Source: an uncultured Bacteroidota bacterium
Lineage (GTDB): Bacteria > Bacteroidota > Bacteroidia > Chitinophagales > Saprospiraceae
Direction of reading: 5' to 3'
DNA: 7,488 bases
Assembly (NCBI GenBank): GCA_937952445.1
Contig: CALGAA010000144.1
Location: 1-7,488 of the forward strand
Made by a program: the position numbers and the translations under genes. Below the pieces are notes generated by a model. That model did no database searches and was not told the DNA's origin. It worked only from the letters and a program-made list of their open reading frames with translations. Of the stretch, positions 1 to 5,796 are shown in pieces. Position 1 is the stretch's first letter; the number at the start of each line of letters is the position of its first letter.

Positions 1-94
1 GATGCGAGAATACACAGAAAGCTGTGAAAAAATATGTAGTGTACCACTGATTTTTTAAATCTTTAATGCACAACTAATATTTTGTCAATGCGGT

Positions 95-123
95 CAGGTC
101 TGATTAAGAAAAATCACCGAATT
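95..123. repeat. Direct repeat, left copy (with 5-base insertion)
   Basis: CAGGTC (95-100), then five extra bases TGATT, then AAGAAAAATCACCGAATT (106-123). The right copy at 257-280 has the same two blocks with no insertion. The 18-base block is identical in both copies and the CAGGTC block keeps its order before it, so the match is unlikely to be chance. The copies lie about 157 bases apart in the same orientation. No inverted ends or transposase are seen. Confidence 0.7.
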
Positions 124-256
124 ATATCTGTCGCAGAAAAGTGAGAAGTCATGCCTCTCATTCTGACTAATTCAAGGAAAAGCAGCAGGCTAAGATATAA
201 CCAACGATAGCATGAACATGGTGGGTGGCATCTTGACGGTACCTTTCACCTGATCC

Positions 257-280
257 CAGGTCAAGAAAAATCACCGAATT
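257..280. repeat. Direct repeat, right copy
   Basis: CAGGTC (257-262) runs straight into AAGAAAAATCACCGAATT (263-280), matching the left copy at 95-123 except for the five bases missing between the blocks. Its CAGGT forms the right arm of a small hairpin at 248-261. The right end of the repeat touches the stop codon (280-282) of the minus-strand open frame that begins after the hydrolase gene. Confidence 0.7.
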
Positions 281-343
281 TACCCCCAGTTAGAAGACAC
301 ATGTCCGGCCATATATGTTAAAAAAGGGAAGAGTATTGTGGAA

Positions 344-507
344 TTACCACCAGTCATCTTCGCTGTGCATTCCATCACGCCAGATTTCATCAATACCTCG
401 ACCTCCTCTTTATCGATCCCTGTTTCAAGCAAAGTGTAGAGATAGCTGATAAAATCCCGAATGAAATAAATTTTCCCCCTTGCCGGGATTCTAACCCGGA
501 CTATATT
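344..507 (-). pseudogene. Possible broken small gene or relict 3' end downstream of the hydrolase
   Basis: Directly after the hydrolase stop (508-510), the same minus-strand frame stays open for 75 codons, to a TAA at 280-282, and reads like protein in its first half (FIRDFISYLYTLLETGIDKE). From about 397 leftwards a different frame looks better: GIDEIWRDGMHSEDDWW followed by TAA at 344-346. I read this as one short coding remnant with a frameshift around 395-410. There is no good start codon and the family is not recognised. The tail EIWRDGMH loosely resembles the last block of SGNH hydrolases (EIWKSDSLH in the neighbour), and the preceding TGIDKEEVEV loosely resembles TPGVDYIDVS of the neighbour. 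It could therefore be the decayed 3' end of a second hydrolase copy. Equally it could be chance open sequence. Confidence 0.3.
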
Positions 508-1197
508 TTACCTGATGTAACTCCGAATGATTGGCCCCCAAATTTCGTATCCCTTCCGATTCATATGCAATGAATCCGATTTCCAGATTTCGGGCTTCAA
601 TTGGCCATCCAGTCGATACATAGGCTGACTGACATCTATGTAATCCACACCAGGTGTTTTCATAGCGTACTCATACAACGCGTGGTGTGCCTCCGTCCAG
701 GTTTCCAACTGGTTCCTTCGAACAGGACTGGGCTTGGGTGATACGAATGAAATATGGGTTCCGGGCTTTCGAATCTCGACAAGTCGGACAAATGCTTTCA
801 CATCCGCCATAAATTCTTCTACTGTCAATCCTGCCCAAAGATCGTTATCGCCTTCATATACAATGATTTGCCTGGGATTGTACGGTTGGATCACTTCATC
901 AAAGAAATACAGAATGTCCGATAATTGAGACCCTCCGAAACCCAGATTCAATGCATTAAGTCCGGCAAAGTCTTCATCAAATCCCACGTATAATGTAAAA
1001 CTACTACTACCGACAAACAATACATCCGGGTCACCGTGTTCCCCGTTTTCACGTTGGGCCGTAAACTCGTCGATTAACTTCTGAAACCGCGCCCTTCTTT
1101 CCTGGTCGGCTTGTGGACTCTGGCCCGACACCTGACTGGTCGACAACAGAAAAGAACATAGAAACAGGATTTGGAAGATTATTCTACCGATGGTCAT
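508..1197 (-). CDS. Exported SGNH/GDSL-type hydrolase (lipase/acylhydrolase family)
   Basis: A 229-residue serine hydrolase of the SGNH fold, expected to remove acyl or acetyl groups from a lipid or carbohydrate. The substrate cannot be read from the sequence. All four blocks are visible: block I GSSS with the likely nucleophile Ser65; block II with Gly86 in NLGFGG; block III GDND at 116-119 with Asn118; and block V DSLH with Asp208 and His211 as the other catalytic residues. Residues 1-26 form a signal peptide: a short positive start, a hydrophobic core ILFLCSFLL, and a small-residue end near VSGQ, so the protein is probably periplasmic or secreted. I chose the ATG at 1195-1197. The frame also extends to a TTG at 1273-1275, but that would put 26 unlikely residues before the signal peptide. 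The gene is divergent from the polyprenyl synthase. A weak promoter-like pair (TTG, 20 bases, TCAATTTG) lies on the minus strand upstream. Confidence 0.88.
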   Translation of the reverse strand: MTIGRIIFQILFLCSFLLSTSQVSGQSPQADQERRARFQKLIDEFTAQRENGEHGDPDVLFVGSSSFTLYVGFDEDFAGLNALNLGFGGSQLSDILYFFDEVIQPYNPRQIIVYEGDNDLWAGLTVEEFMADVKAFVRLVEIRKPGTHISFVSPKPSPVRRNQLETWTEAHHALYEYAMKTPGVDYIDVSQPMYRLDGQLKPEIWKSDSLHMNRKGYEIWGPIIRSYIR

Positions 1198-1280
1198 AAC
1201 TTTTTCTTTAGCGAATGTGTACAATGAAATAATTAATTTGAATAAACGGGGTTCAAGGTATGGAAGTTTTTTCAAATTGA

Positions 1281-1288
1281 TATATTTG
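1281..1288 (+). promoter_or_regulatory. Bacteroidota -7 element before the polyprenyl synthase
   Basis: TATATTTG matches the Bacteroidota -7 consensus TAnnTTTG exactly. It ends 25 bases before the ATG at 1314, almost the same spacing as the identical element before the L25 gene. I could not find a TTG or TTTG -33 element at 19-21 bases upstream, so the call rests on the -7 box and its position. The start would leave a short leader without a Shine-Dalgarno sequence. Confidence 0.5.
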
Positions 1289-1313
1289 GAACCATCTATA
1301 CAACCATATTTTC

Positions 1314-2270
1314 ATGAATATAAAGGAAGATTTTAATGTCTATTCGCACCTCCAGGATCTCCTTCCCGTCCATCCCAAGGGGCTTTACGATCCGGTCAGG
1401 TACATTATGTCGCAAAACGGTAAGAAAATCCGCTTTTTTCTGACGATGAAAGCCTCCGAGATGTTTTCCGCGGATCAGCAGGCTGCCATTCATGCTGCAT
1501 TGGCCATCGAAATATTTCACAATTTCACCCTGATCCATGACGACATTATGGATGAGGCCGAAACCCGCCGAAATCAGCCCACTGTACACCAAAAATGGAA
1601 CATCAACACCGGCATTCTCAGCGGTGATGTCATGATGATCCTCGCATACGAATCGCTTCTCCGATGCCCGGAGGAATTTCACCGAAACATTTTGCCCATT
1701 TTCACATCCGCCGCACGCGAGGTGTGCGAAGGCCAACAACTGGATATGGAATTTGAAGATCTGCCGGTGGTTCAAATGAACGAATATCTGGAAATGATCC
1801 GGAAAAAAACCGCGGTCCTCCTGGCTGCATCACTAGCCATCGGTGCATTTTGTGGTCGGGCGACGGAAGAAGAAGCCCGGTTGTTGTATCAATATGGTGA
1901 AAATCTGGGTATGGCTTTTCAAATCCGCGATGATATTCTCGATTGTTACGGCGATATAAAGAAGTTTGGGAAAGTTAAAGCCGGCGATATCATCCAGGGG
2001 AAAAAAACCATTTTGTATATCCGGACCTGGTTCGCTTTACCTGAAGAGCAACAGGTTGAATTTACGGAGTTGTACCACGGAAATGATCCCAATAAAATCG
2101 AAAAAGTTCTTCGGTATTTTGATGTCGCGGGAGCTCGGGACTACGCACACCGAAAAGAACAGGAATTTTTCGATAAAGCCCGGGCCGCGCTGGAAAAAAT
2201 AAATTTGCCCGGGGCCCAAAAAAGCATACTCACAGACTATACACGAGCTATTTTGGGGCGCGAATTCTAG
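1314..2270 (+). CDS. Polyprenyl (isoprenyl) diphosphate synthase
   Basis: A 318-residue trans-type prenyltransferase that joins isopentenyl diphosphate units to an allylic diphosphate in the cytoplasm. The products feed quinone, carotenoid or other isoprenoid synthesis. The first aspartate-rich motif is DDIMD (76-80), followed by the diphosphate-binding RR at 85-86. The second is DDILD (206-210). The conserved KT pair (165-166) and the GKKT segment (229-232) are also present, and the length is normal. The first motif has no two-residue insertion, unlike the E. coli IspA type of farnesyl synthase. Chain length cannot be assigned safely. The substrate-binding block usually written GGKRxRP reads NGKKIRF here (35-41): Lys37 and Arg40 are kept, but the first Gly and the Pro are replaced. 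The start is the ATG 25 bases after a TATATTTG box. The gene stands alone between a divergent hydrolase and a convergent acetyltransferase. Confidence 0.93.
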   Translation: MNIKEDFNVYSHLQDLLPVHPKGLYDPVRYIMSQNGKKIRFFLTMKASEMFSADQQAAIHAALAIEIFHNFTLIHDDIMDEAETRRNQPTVHQKWNINTGILSGDVMMILAYESLLRCPEEFHRNILPIFTSAAREVCEGQQLDMEFEDLPVVQMNEYLEMIRKKTAVLLAASLAIGAFCGRATEEEARLLYQYGENLGMAFQIRDDILDCYGDIKKFGKVKAGDIIQGKKTILYIRTWFALPEEQQVEFTELYHGNDPNKIEKVLRYFDVAGARDYAHRKEQEFFDKARAALEKINLPGAQKSILTDYTRAILGREF

Positions 2271-2317
2271 TCCAGCCCTGTTTTTCCTTCCTTCGGTAAT
2301 TCACCGCCCCACCTTCT

Positions 2318-2338
2318 TTCCGAAAAGGAGATTTTTTT
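2318..2338 (+). terminator. Weak terminator-like hairpin after the polyprenyl synthase
   Basis: TTCC (2318-2321) can pair with GGAG (2327-2330), with one G-U pair, around a loop of A residues, followed by a run of seven T (2332-2338). The stem is only four pairs, so this is a weak candidate. It lies in the 66-base gap between two convergent genes, and the T run reaches the stop codon of the acetyltransferase gene on the other strand. Confidence 0.3.
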
Positions 2339-2783
2339 ATCGGAAAAACAATTTTCCATTCCACCATCCTTTGTCAAACTCCGCCTGATATTGGGCATAG
2401 AATTGAATCGCAGATTCATTCCAGTCCAAAACCTGCCATTTCATCAACGCGCAGTCCTGACGCCTGGCTTCCTCGATTACTTTATCAAACAGCGCCCGGC
2501 CCACGCCCGACCGTCGATGTTTTTGACGGACCACAAAATCCTCCAGATAGAGCATTTTCCCCTTCCAGGTGGAAAAGGTATAATAATACAGCGCAATGCC
2601 GACGATTTCCCGGCCGTTGTCAGCGACAAACAATTCAAACAACCCTTCACGGAACAATCCGAAGTATTCACCCTCTGTGGTCATCCCCTCATCCGGCGCC
2701 TTTTCAAAATGCGCCAGTTCTTTGACCAGGCTGAATACCCCGGAGATATCGTCCACTGTCCCTTTTCGTATTTCAAATTGCAT
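2337..2783 (-). CDS. GNAT N-acetyltransferase, SSAT/thialysine acetyltransferase-like
   Basis: A 148-residue GNAT-fold enzyme that moves an acetyl group from acetyl-CoA to an amine. The acetyl-CoA-binding motif is RRSGVG (90-95). The order of features follows the diamine/thialysine acetyltransferase (SSAT) group: LAHFEKAPDE near 23-32, the STWKG segment (71-75), YLEDFVV (79-85), then WQVLDWNESAIQFY (116-129). Tyr129 sits where the general acid Tyr of SSAT lies. Substrates in this group include polyamines and lysine analogues, but specificity is not visible in the sequence. The length is slightly short, with a compact end (GWWNGKLFFR). The ATG at 2781-2783 is well placed before the first beta strand. 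The gene converges with the polyprenyl synthase and has no same-strand partner. I see no strong promoter upstream. Confidence 0.9.
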   Translation of the reverse strand: MQFEIRKGTVDDISGVFSLVKELAHFEKAPDEGMTTEGEYFGLFREGLFELFVADNGREIVGIALYYYTFSTWKGKMLYLEDFVVRQKHRRSGVGRALFDKVIEEARRQDCALMKWQVLDWNESAIQFYAQYQAEFDKGWWNGKLFFR

Positions 2784-3139
2784 AGAATTTCATCTTTATT
2801 CCGACGTCCCAAAAAAGAATCCGATGTCCACGGAATCAGGGAAACAGATTTAATTTTCAAACTACCACCTACTCCCACCTTGGAGAACGCTTAATTATCG
2901 GAAAACAAATAACAGAAAAATTACCAATCGTCCCAATTCGATTCACATTTTTTATGGTTGCAGGAGTTACCAATGAAAAACACCGGTCAATGTATCTTGT
3001 TTCCAGCAAAAATCCCATCCCAGACCTGAGCATTCTGCTTGAAAACCCGATAAACTCCATTAAAATCTTGTGGTTTACCCGGCGTTCCTCCATGAAAAAT
3101 GATCAGCGCTCGGAGTTTTCTTGAAAATCAAGATCATTC
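2784..3139. other. Gene-poor gap with two doubtful short reading frames
   Basis: This gap between the acetyltransferase and the L25 promoter contains no recognised gene. On the plus strand a frame opens before 2882 and includes an ATG at 2954-2956 that would give 56 residues (starting MVAGVTNEKHRSMYL) and end at 3122-3124. On the minus strand 2869-3093 could give 74 residues (starting MEERRVNHKILMEF) just upstream of, and in line with, the acetyltransferase. The two overlap, so at most one is real. Neither has a recognised domain. The plus version reads slightly more like a decayed protein. The right end has a small palindrome (TTTTCTTGAAAA, 3116-3127) and GATCATT-type repeats near the L25 promoter. 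Confidence 0.35.
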
Positions 3140-3170
3140 TTTGCTATAATAAATTAAAACCCTATATTTG
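3140..3170 (+). promoter_or_regulatory. Housekeeping Bacteroidota promoter of the L25 gene
   Basis: TTTG (3140-3143), a 19-base spacer, and TATATTTG (3163-3170) match the Bacteroidota primary sigma-factor consensus (TTTG or TTG, 19-21 bases, TAnnTTTG) at every fixed position. The element ends 24 bases before the L25 ATG, so the leader would be under 20 bases. No Shine-Dalgarno is seen, as is usual in this phylum. Confidence 0.85.
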
Positions 3171-3194
3171 CGCTCCATTAAAATGATCTAAGTC

Positions 3195-3833
3195 ATGCAG
3201 GAAGTAAAGCTAACAGGAGAATTGAGATCTTCGCTCGGCAAAAAAAGTGCCCGAAATGTCCGTAACGAGGGAAGGATCCCAGCCGTATTGTACGGAGGCG
3301 AAGGAAACAATATCCATTTTTCACTTCATCCAAACGAGGTAAAGCACATCGTTTTTACTCCGTTATTTAAAACAGCGTCCCTGACTGTGGATGGAAAAGA
3401 CTACCGTTGTGTAGTTAAAGACGTACAATTCCACCCGGTAACGGACGAAATAACCCACATGGATTTTCTGGAACTTCACAAAGGAGCCAAGATCAAGACC
3501 AATATTCCTTTGGTGAGTGTCGGAGAAGCACCGGGTACGAAGGAAGGAGGAAACCTTATCTTGAAAATGAGAACCATACTGATCAAAACCACCCCACAAT
3601 ATTTGGTCGACCAGTTGACCGTTGATGTGTCCGATTTGCACCTGGGGGGTACGAAAAGGATCAAGGATATCGACGTTCCGGAACATATTCAAATTCTCCA
3701 TTCACCCAATACACCGATTGCATCGATTGAAGTTCCAAGAATTCTCAGAACGGCTACTACTGCTACGGATGTTGATGAGGAGGAGTTGGAAGAAGAGGAA
3801 GAGGAAGCTACTGAAGAAGCGGCTACTGAATAA
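3195..3833 (+). CDS. rplY: 50S ribosomal protein L25, Ctc/TL5 type
   Basis: A 212-residue protein that binds 5S rRNA in the large ribosomal subunit. The N-terminal L25 domain (about 1-92) shows the family hallmarks: GKKSARNVRNEGRIPAVLYGG (from residue 15) and the stretch ending VQFHPVTDEITHMDFLEL. The C-terminal TL5 beta domain (about 95-183) carries the usual IPLVSVGEAPGTKEGG and DVSDLHLGG segments. This two-domain form is the long Ctc type, unlike the short L25 of E. coli. The last 25 or so residues are low-complexity and strongly acidic (DEEELEEEEEEATEEAATE), a common disordered tail in the long form. A perfect promoter stands just upstream and an intrinsic terminator just downstream, so it is probably transcribed alone. 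I see neither prs before it nor pth after it, which are frequent neighbours in other bacteria. Confidence 0.95.
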   Translation: MQEVKLTGELRSSLGKKSARNVRNEGRIPAVLYGGEGNNIHFSLHPNEVKHIVFTPLFKTASLTVDGKDYRCVVKDVQFHPVTDEITHMDFLELHKGAKIKTNIPLVSVGEAPGTKEGGNLILKMRTILIKTTPQYLVDQLTVDVSDLHLGGTKRIKDIDVPEHIQILHSPNTPIASIEVPRILRTATTATDVDEEELEEEEEEATEEAATE

Positions 3834-3858
3834 CAAAGAAAGAACCTATCAAATATAA

Positions 3859-3899
3859 AAAGGCTGTGTGGAAAGTTCCCATACAGCCTTTCTTGTTTT
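3859..3899 (+). terminator. Strong intrinsic terminator after L25
   Basis: AAAGGCTGTGTGG (3859-3871) pairs with CCATACAGCCTTT (3879-3891) over 13 base pairs with a single G-U pair, around a 7-base loop. TCTTGTTTT follows. It begins 25 bases after the L25 stop codon. The A-rich left arm and T-rich right end would also let it act partly on the other strand. Confidence 0.88.
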
Positions 3900-3905
3900 A
3901 GGAAT

Positions 3906-3936
3906 TTTGTGGAATACACCGAAATATGTACTTTTA
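3906..3936 (+). promoter_or_regulatory. Candidate promoter of the adk-obg pair
   Basis: TTTG (3906-3909), a 19-base spacer and TACTTTTA (3929-3936) match the Bacteroidota consensus with one mismatch (last base A instead of G). The spacer length equals that of the L25 promoter. It lies directly after the L25 terminator and 42 bases before the adk ATG, which fits a separate adk-obg transcription unit. Confidence 0.6.
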
Positions 3937-3978
3937 GTCCCTTTATTTTTTCACTCAAATCACAGTAAAAAACAGCAA

Positions 3979-4563
3979 ATGATCAATCTTATCTTGTTTG
4001 GTCCTCCGGGCTCGGGAAAAGGAACACAAGCCAAAAAATTAGCCGAGAAATACAACATTCTCCACATCAGTACGGGCGATTTGTTTCGCAAGGAGATCGG
4101 CGATAAATCGGAACTCGGCCAGCTGGCGATGGAATACATCAACAAAGGCGAACTTGTCCCCGATTCGGTCACAATTGGTATGCTCAAAGCAGCGCTCGAT
4201 CGACACGGATCCACTTTTGGAGTCATATACGATGGATTTCCCCGCACAGTAGACCAGGCCAGAGCATTGGACGTTTTACTTGAAGATGAACAGGACGAGA
4301 TTGACCTGTTGATCTCCCTAAAAGTGGACGAAGAGGAGGTGGTCCAGCGCTTATTGAAACGCGGCGAAATGGATGGTCGGGTCGACGATCAAAATGAGGA
4401 AGTCATTCGCGACCGAATCGCGGTGTACAAAAACGAGACCCAACCAGTCTATGCATATTACGATGCGATGGATAAATCGATCACCATCAATGGAATGGGA
4501 TCGATCGACGATATATTTGACCGATTAACCGAAACCATCGATCAGGTCATTGCAGAAAAATAA
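3979..4563 (+). CDS. adk: Adenylate kinase, short type
   Basis: A 194-residue cytoplasmic enzyme that converts ATP and AMP to two ADP and so keeps adenylate energy balance. The P-loop GPPGSGKGT is at 8-16, the AMP-binding ISTGDLFRKE at 30-39, and the DGFPRT motif at 85-90. The LID region is the short form: GRVDDQ (133-138) with the Arg and Asp residues needed for binding, followed by the IRDR pair of arginines (143-146). There is no zinc-binding cysteine cluster. I chose the ATG at 3979 because the P-loop follows at the usual distance. The frame is open further left to an ATG at 3868, but that would place 37 extra residues over the L25 terminator. The stop is 8 bases before obg, so the two are very likely co-transcribed. 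Confidence 0.97.
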   Translation: MINLILFGPPGSGKGTQAKKLAEKYNILHISTGDLFRKEIGDKSELGQLAMEYINKGELVPDSVTIGMLKAALDRHGSTFGVIYDGFPRTVDQARALDVLLEDEQDEIDLLISLKVDEEEVVQRLLKRGEMDGRVDDQNEEVIRDRIAVYKNETQPVYAYYDAMDKSITINGMGSIDDIFDRLTETIDQVIAEK

Positions 4564-4571
4564 CAACATCC

Positions 4572-5600
4572 ATGGCCAATGAAAACTTTATTGATTATGT
4601 AAAAATATACATTCGAAGTGGCAAGGGCGGAGCCGGTTCGGTTCATTTCAGAAGGGAGAAATTTGTGCCCAAAGGTGGACCGGATGGTGGAGATGGGGGG
4701 CGCGGTGGCCATGTGATCGTAGAAGGCAATGACAACAAATGGACGCTGCTCCATTTGAAATATCGAAAGCATTTGCGGGCTGGCCATGGTCAGCCCGGGG
4801 GAGGCAACCACCGAACGGGAGCAGACGGTGAGGACATCGTTCTCGAAGTACCCCTGGGTACCATCGCCCGGGATGCCGACACCGGAGAAATCCTCGCCGA
4901 GATTAATCAGCCCGGGGAACGAACGATCATCGCCTACGGTGGTCGTGGAGGACAGGGCAACAGCCATTACAAAACTTCGACCAATCAGGCACCCAGGTAC
5001 GCCCAGCCGGGAGAACCGTCTATTGAAAAAACCGTCATTCTGGAACTCAAATTACTGGCGGACGTAGGACTGGTCGGATTCCCCAACGCCGGAAAATCGA
5101 CCCTGCTATCTGTGATTTCGGCTGCCGAACCGAAAATCGCGAATTACCCGTTCACCACCCTAACCCCCCAGCTCGGTATGGTCCAATACCGGGATGGACG
5201 CTCATTTGTCGTAGCTGATATTCCGGGCATTATTGAAGGAGCCAGCGAAGGGAAAGGGCTCGGCACCCGGTTTTTGCGGCACATCGAACGCAATGCCATT
5301 TTACTGTTCATTATTCCCAGTGATACCGATGACATCAACGAAGAGTATCGGGTTTTGCTCAACGAACTGGAAGCGTACAATCCGGAGTTATTGCACAAGC
5401 CGAGATTGATCGGAATTTCCAAATCAGACCTCATCGACCAGGAATTGAAAAAGCTTATAGCGGACAATCTCGACCTGGACAGTCCGTATCTTTTCTTTTC
5501 ATCTGCCACAGAAGCAGGAATTCAGGAGTTAAAAGACAAACTCTGGCAAATGATGCAGAGGCCATCCGGAACGGCGAAGGCATTTGAAGAGGAAGAATAA
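4572..5600 (+). CDS. obg: Obg/CgtA GTPase
   Basis: A 342-residue GTPase of the Obg family, which binds the 50S ribosomal subunit and takes part in its assembly and in the stringent response. The glycine-rich Obg fold occupies about 1-160 (KGGAGSVHFRREKFVPKGGPDGGDGG from residue 18, then GHGQPGGGNHRTGADG). The G domain follows: G1 GFPNAGKST (169-177), switch I NYPFTTLTPQ (191-200), G3 DIPG (216-219), G4 SKSD (283-286) and G5 SSATEAG (310-316). G4 has Ser in place of the usual Asn of NKxD; I recall this from other Bacteroidota Obg proteins but could not check it. The protein has no extra C-terminal OCT domain and ends in a short acidic tail. It follows adk by 8 bases with no Shine-Dalgarno and is probably translated from the same transcript. 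Confidence 0.97.
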   Translation: MANENFIDYVKIYIRSGKGGAGSVHFRREKFVPKGGPDGGDGGRGGHVIVEGNDNKWTLLHLKYRKHLRAGHGQPGGGNHRTGADGEDIVLEVPLGTIARDADTGEILAEINQPGERTIIAYGGRGGQGNSHYKTSTNQAPRYAQPGEPSIEKTVILELKLLADVGLVGFPNAGKSTLLSVISAAEPKIANYPFTTLTPQLGMVQYRDGRSFVVADIPGIIEGASEGKGLGTRFLRHIERNAILLFIIPSDTDDINEEYRVLLNELEAYNPELLHKPRLIGISKSDLIDQELKKLIADNLDLDSPYLFFSSATEAGIQELKDKLWQMMQRPSGTAKAFEEEE

Positions 5601-5796
5601 GGCGTTCGTGCCTAAGAAAAAACTACAATATTTTTTGTACTAAGCATCCCACTCCTTCCTCGCAACCTCTTTTCATTCCGCACTCCGGCAGGATTAATCA
5701 ATCCCGCTCTCAGCCAATTGTAGCCTTCGACAATATTCTCTCTATATTGTGCACAAGACTTCCCAACATTCTACGTCGTATATGCTTTCGTCATTC
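5601..5796. other. Convergent intergenic gap with AT-rich hairpins
   Basis: Between obg and the receptor gene, which run towards each other, there is no gene. Two AT-rich inverted repeats are visible: TACAA-TATTTT-TTGTA at 5624-5639, and a better one at 5730-5750 with 7-base arms ACAATAT and ATATTGT around a TCTCTCT loop. A short GC-rich pair (AGGC at 5600-5603 with GCCT at 5610-5613) follows the obg stop. None has a good T-tract after it, so no standard terminator can be called, although one of them may end transcription in this gap. Confidence 0.5.

Larger units (their letters stand above)
1..343. other. Gene-poor left edge with repeats and small hairpins
   Basis: I see no complete gene here. 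The stretch holds an imperfect direct repeat (95-123 and 257-280, listed separately). It also holds a small hairpin at 13-26 (CACAG, loop AAAG, CTGTG) and another at 248-261 (ACCTG, loop ATCC, CAGGT). On the minus strand an open stretch of about 41 codons ends in TAG near 170-175 and contains the run RYRQDATHHVHA. It has a possible GTG start but no recognised family. A second short minus-strand run (MRGMTSHFSATDIIR) ends in TGA inside the left repeat copy. These may be decayed coding sequence or part of a dispersed non-coding repeat; the sequence alone does not decide it. Confidence 0.45.

Noticed and set aside
106..280. Two repeat copies as a start of a CRISPR array
   Set aside because: There are only two copies, about 157 bases apart, with a 5-base insertion in one, and no cas genes nearby. 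The spacing is far too long for CRISPR spacers.
450..580. Complete tRNA gene around the T-arm-like palindrome
   Set aside because: No matching acceptor 5' strand, anticodon arm or D arm is found upstream on the minus strand, where the hydrolase coding region lies.
1198..1275. Longer hydrolase starting at the TTG at 1273-1275
   Set aside because: The signal peptide starts at the ATG at 1195-1197. The extra residues would bury it inside the protein.
1296..1775. A 159-codon open frame on the minus strand opposite the polyprenyl synthase
   Set aside because: It lies fully opposite a gene with intact catalytic motifs, has no recognised domain, and overlaps the promoter region. It is a shadow of the real gene.
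2391..2894. A 167-codon open frame on the plus strand opposite the acetyltransferase
   Set aside because: The minus-strand protein has complete GNAT motifs. The plus frame has no family features.
3363..3701. Minus-strand frame opposite the L25 gene
   Set aside because: It sits opposite a well-conserved ribosomal protein and has no domain of its own.
3868..3978. Longer adenylate kinase starting at the ATG at 3868
   Set aside because: It would read through the L25 terminator and the candidate adk promoter and add 37 residues not seen in the family. The ATG at 3979 places the P-loop correctly.
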